From Chitinophagales bacterium (GTDB lineage: Bacteria; Bacteroidota; Bacteroidia; Chitinophagales; Saprospiraceae), in the NCBI GenBank assembly GCA_026928325.1, contig JAIXKS010000032.1:1-64000 (forward strand): a stretch of DNA of 64,000 bases. The letters run 5' to 3'. The notes under the pieces were generated by a model, which ran no database searches, had not been told where the DNA came from, and saw only the letters and a list, made by a program, of their open reading frames with translations. How positions within the stretch are numbered: position 1 is the stretch's first letter; every line of letters starts with the position of its first letter. This document shows positions 63,711 to 64,000 of the stretch, piece after piece. The position numbers and the translations under genes are program-made.

Positions 63711-64000
63711 CTAAAGCTCCGTGTCCACCAACAACGCTTCTGCTTCCTCCTCGTCAATCCCTTCGATAATCATTATAATCTTCTTAGCTTCATCACGGCT
63801 TATTTCATTATTGAGGAGCTTGGTTAAGACTTCCTCTAGTTCGTCCAGGTCTTCAGGTAGCTCATCTACGCTGGTGATCTCGTCTAGATCCAAGGATCCT
63901 ACATCCGTTTTTTCTTCAAGGATGCCCCACTCTATTAGTAATGCGTCAGCTGCTTCGAAGATGCTCTTGTAGTCCTGGTACTGTCCGGAGCGCAAGACCT
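63711..64000 (-). CDS. C-terminal fragment of an unidentified protein, possibly phage portal-like
   Basis: The frame is open to the right edge, so only the last ~96 residues are seen. The sequence is acidic and helical: DYKSIFEAADALLIEWGILEE and LDELEEVLTKLLNNEISRDEAKKIIMIIEGIDEEEAEALL. The ending NxxISRxEAxxIIxIxxGxxEEEA resembles the C-terminus of Mu gp29-type portal proteins, which are usually followed by a head protein or an ART-fused protein, as here. This identification is tentative. Confidence 0.45.
   Translation of the reverse strand, partial: VLRSGQYQDYKSIFEAADALLIEWGILEEKTDVGSLDLDEITSVDELPEDLDELEEVLTKLLNNEISRDEAKKIIMIIEGIDEEEAEALLVDTEL

Overview
The window is an AT-rich stretch of a Bacteroidota chromosome, most like the Saprospiria/Flavobacteriia side of the phylum. 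Evidence: several exported proteins end in type IX secretion (T9SS) sorting tails; the families present are typical of the phylum (DUF6029/Omp28, DUF5689, DUF1800/DUF1501, YtxJ, MnmD, GH3-like, TonB receptor with carboxypeptidase-like N-domain); and promoters fit the Bacteroidota pattern TTTG-N19-21-TAnnTTTG, with no Shine-Dalgarno sequences. The genus cannot be fixed from sequence alone.

Layout. 1-5587 (minus) is the N-terminal ~1,862 residues of a giant repetitive secreted adhesin that runs off the left edge. 6.2-19.7 kb holds a BON-LysM protein, a PNGase F-like T9SS protein, three minus-strand surface proteins (one a lipoprotein with a CCAA repeat at its 5' end, so probably phase-variable), a CBS protein, and an exported M1 aminopeptidase. 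20-35 kb holds DUF6029/Omp28, an operon of a 47-aa lipoprotein with ytxJ and mnmD, an ABC-F ATPase, a propeller-OmpA protein, and a divergent nuclease / TonB receptor / DUF5689 locus. 35.3-37.3 kb holds an LRR protein, an intact IS30-family element and tRNA-Glu. 37.3-53.4 kb is mostly minus-strand housekeeping and envelope genes (AspT-like transporter, Smr, HhH-barrel, Nnr, DUF1501/DUF1800, S4 protein, PPK2, DUF58, thioredoxin, GH3). 53.7-56.7 kb is plus strand: a sigma-region-4-like protein, folE, a flavin reductase and an epimerase.

56.96-62.03 kb is the most interesting part. A promoter is followed by two short Met-rich leader peptides in series, each followed by an intrinsic terminator and each able to form a competing antiterminator. 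After these come O-acetylhomoserine sulfhydrylase, a homoserine acyltransferase homologue and a fused aspartokinase-homoserine dehydrogenase. The sequence supports a double ribosome-mediated attenuator sensing charged tRNA-Met in front of the whole aspartate-to-homocysteine branch.

The right edge (62.6-64 kb) looks like accessory or phage-derived DNA: two tandem paralogous Cys-rich mini-proteins converge on an ADP-ribosyltransferase, which lies downstream of a protein cut by the window edge. Short mobile-type repeats also occur at 10.75-10.90 kb, 51.5 kb (a solo copy of the IS30 end) and 53.5 kb.
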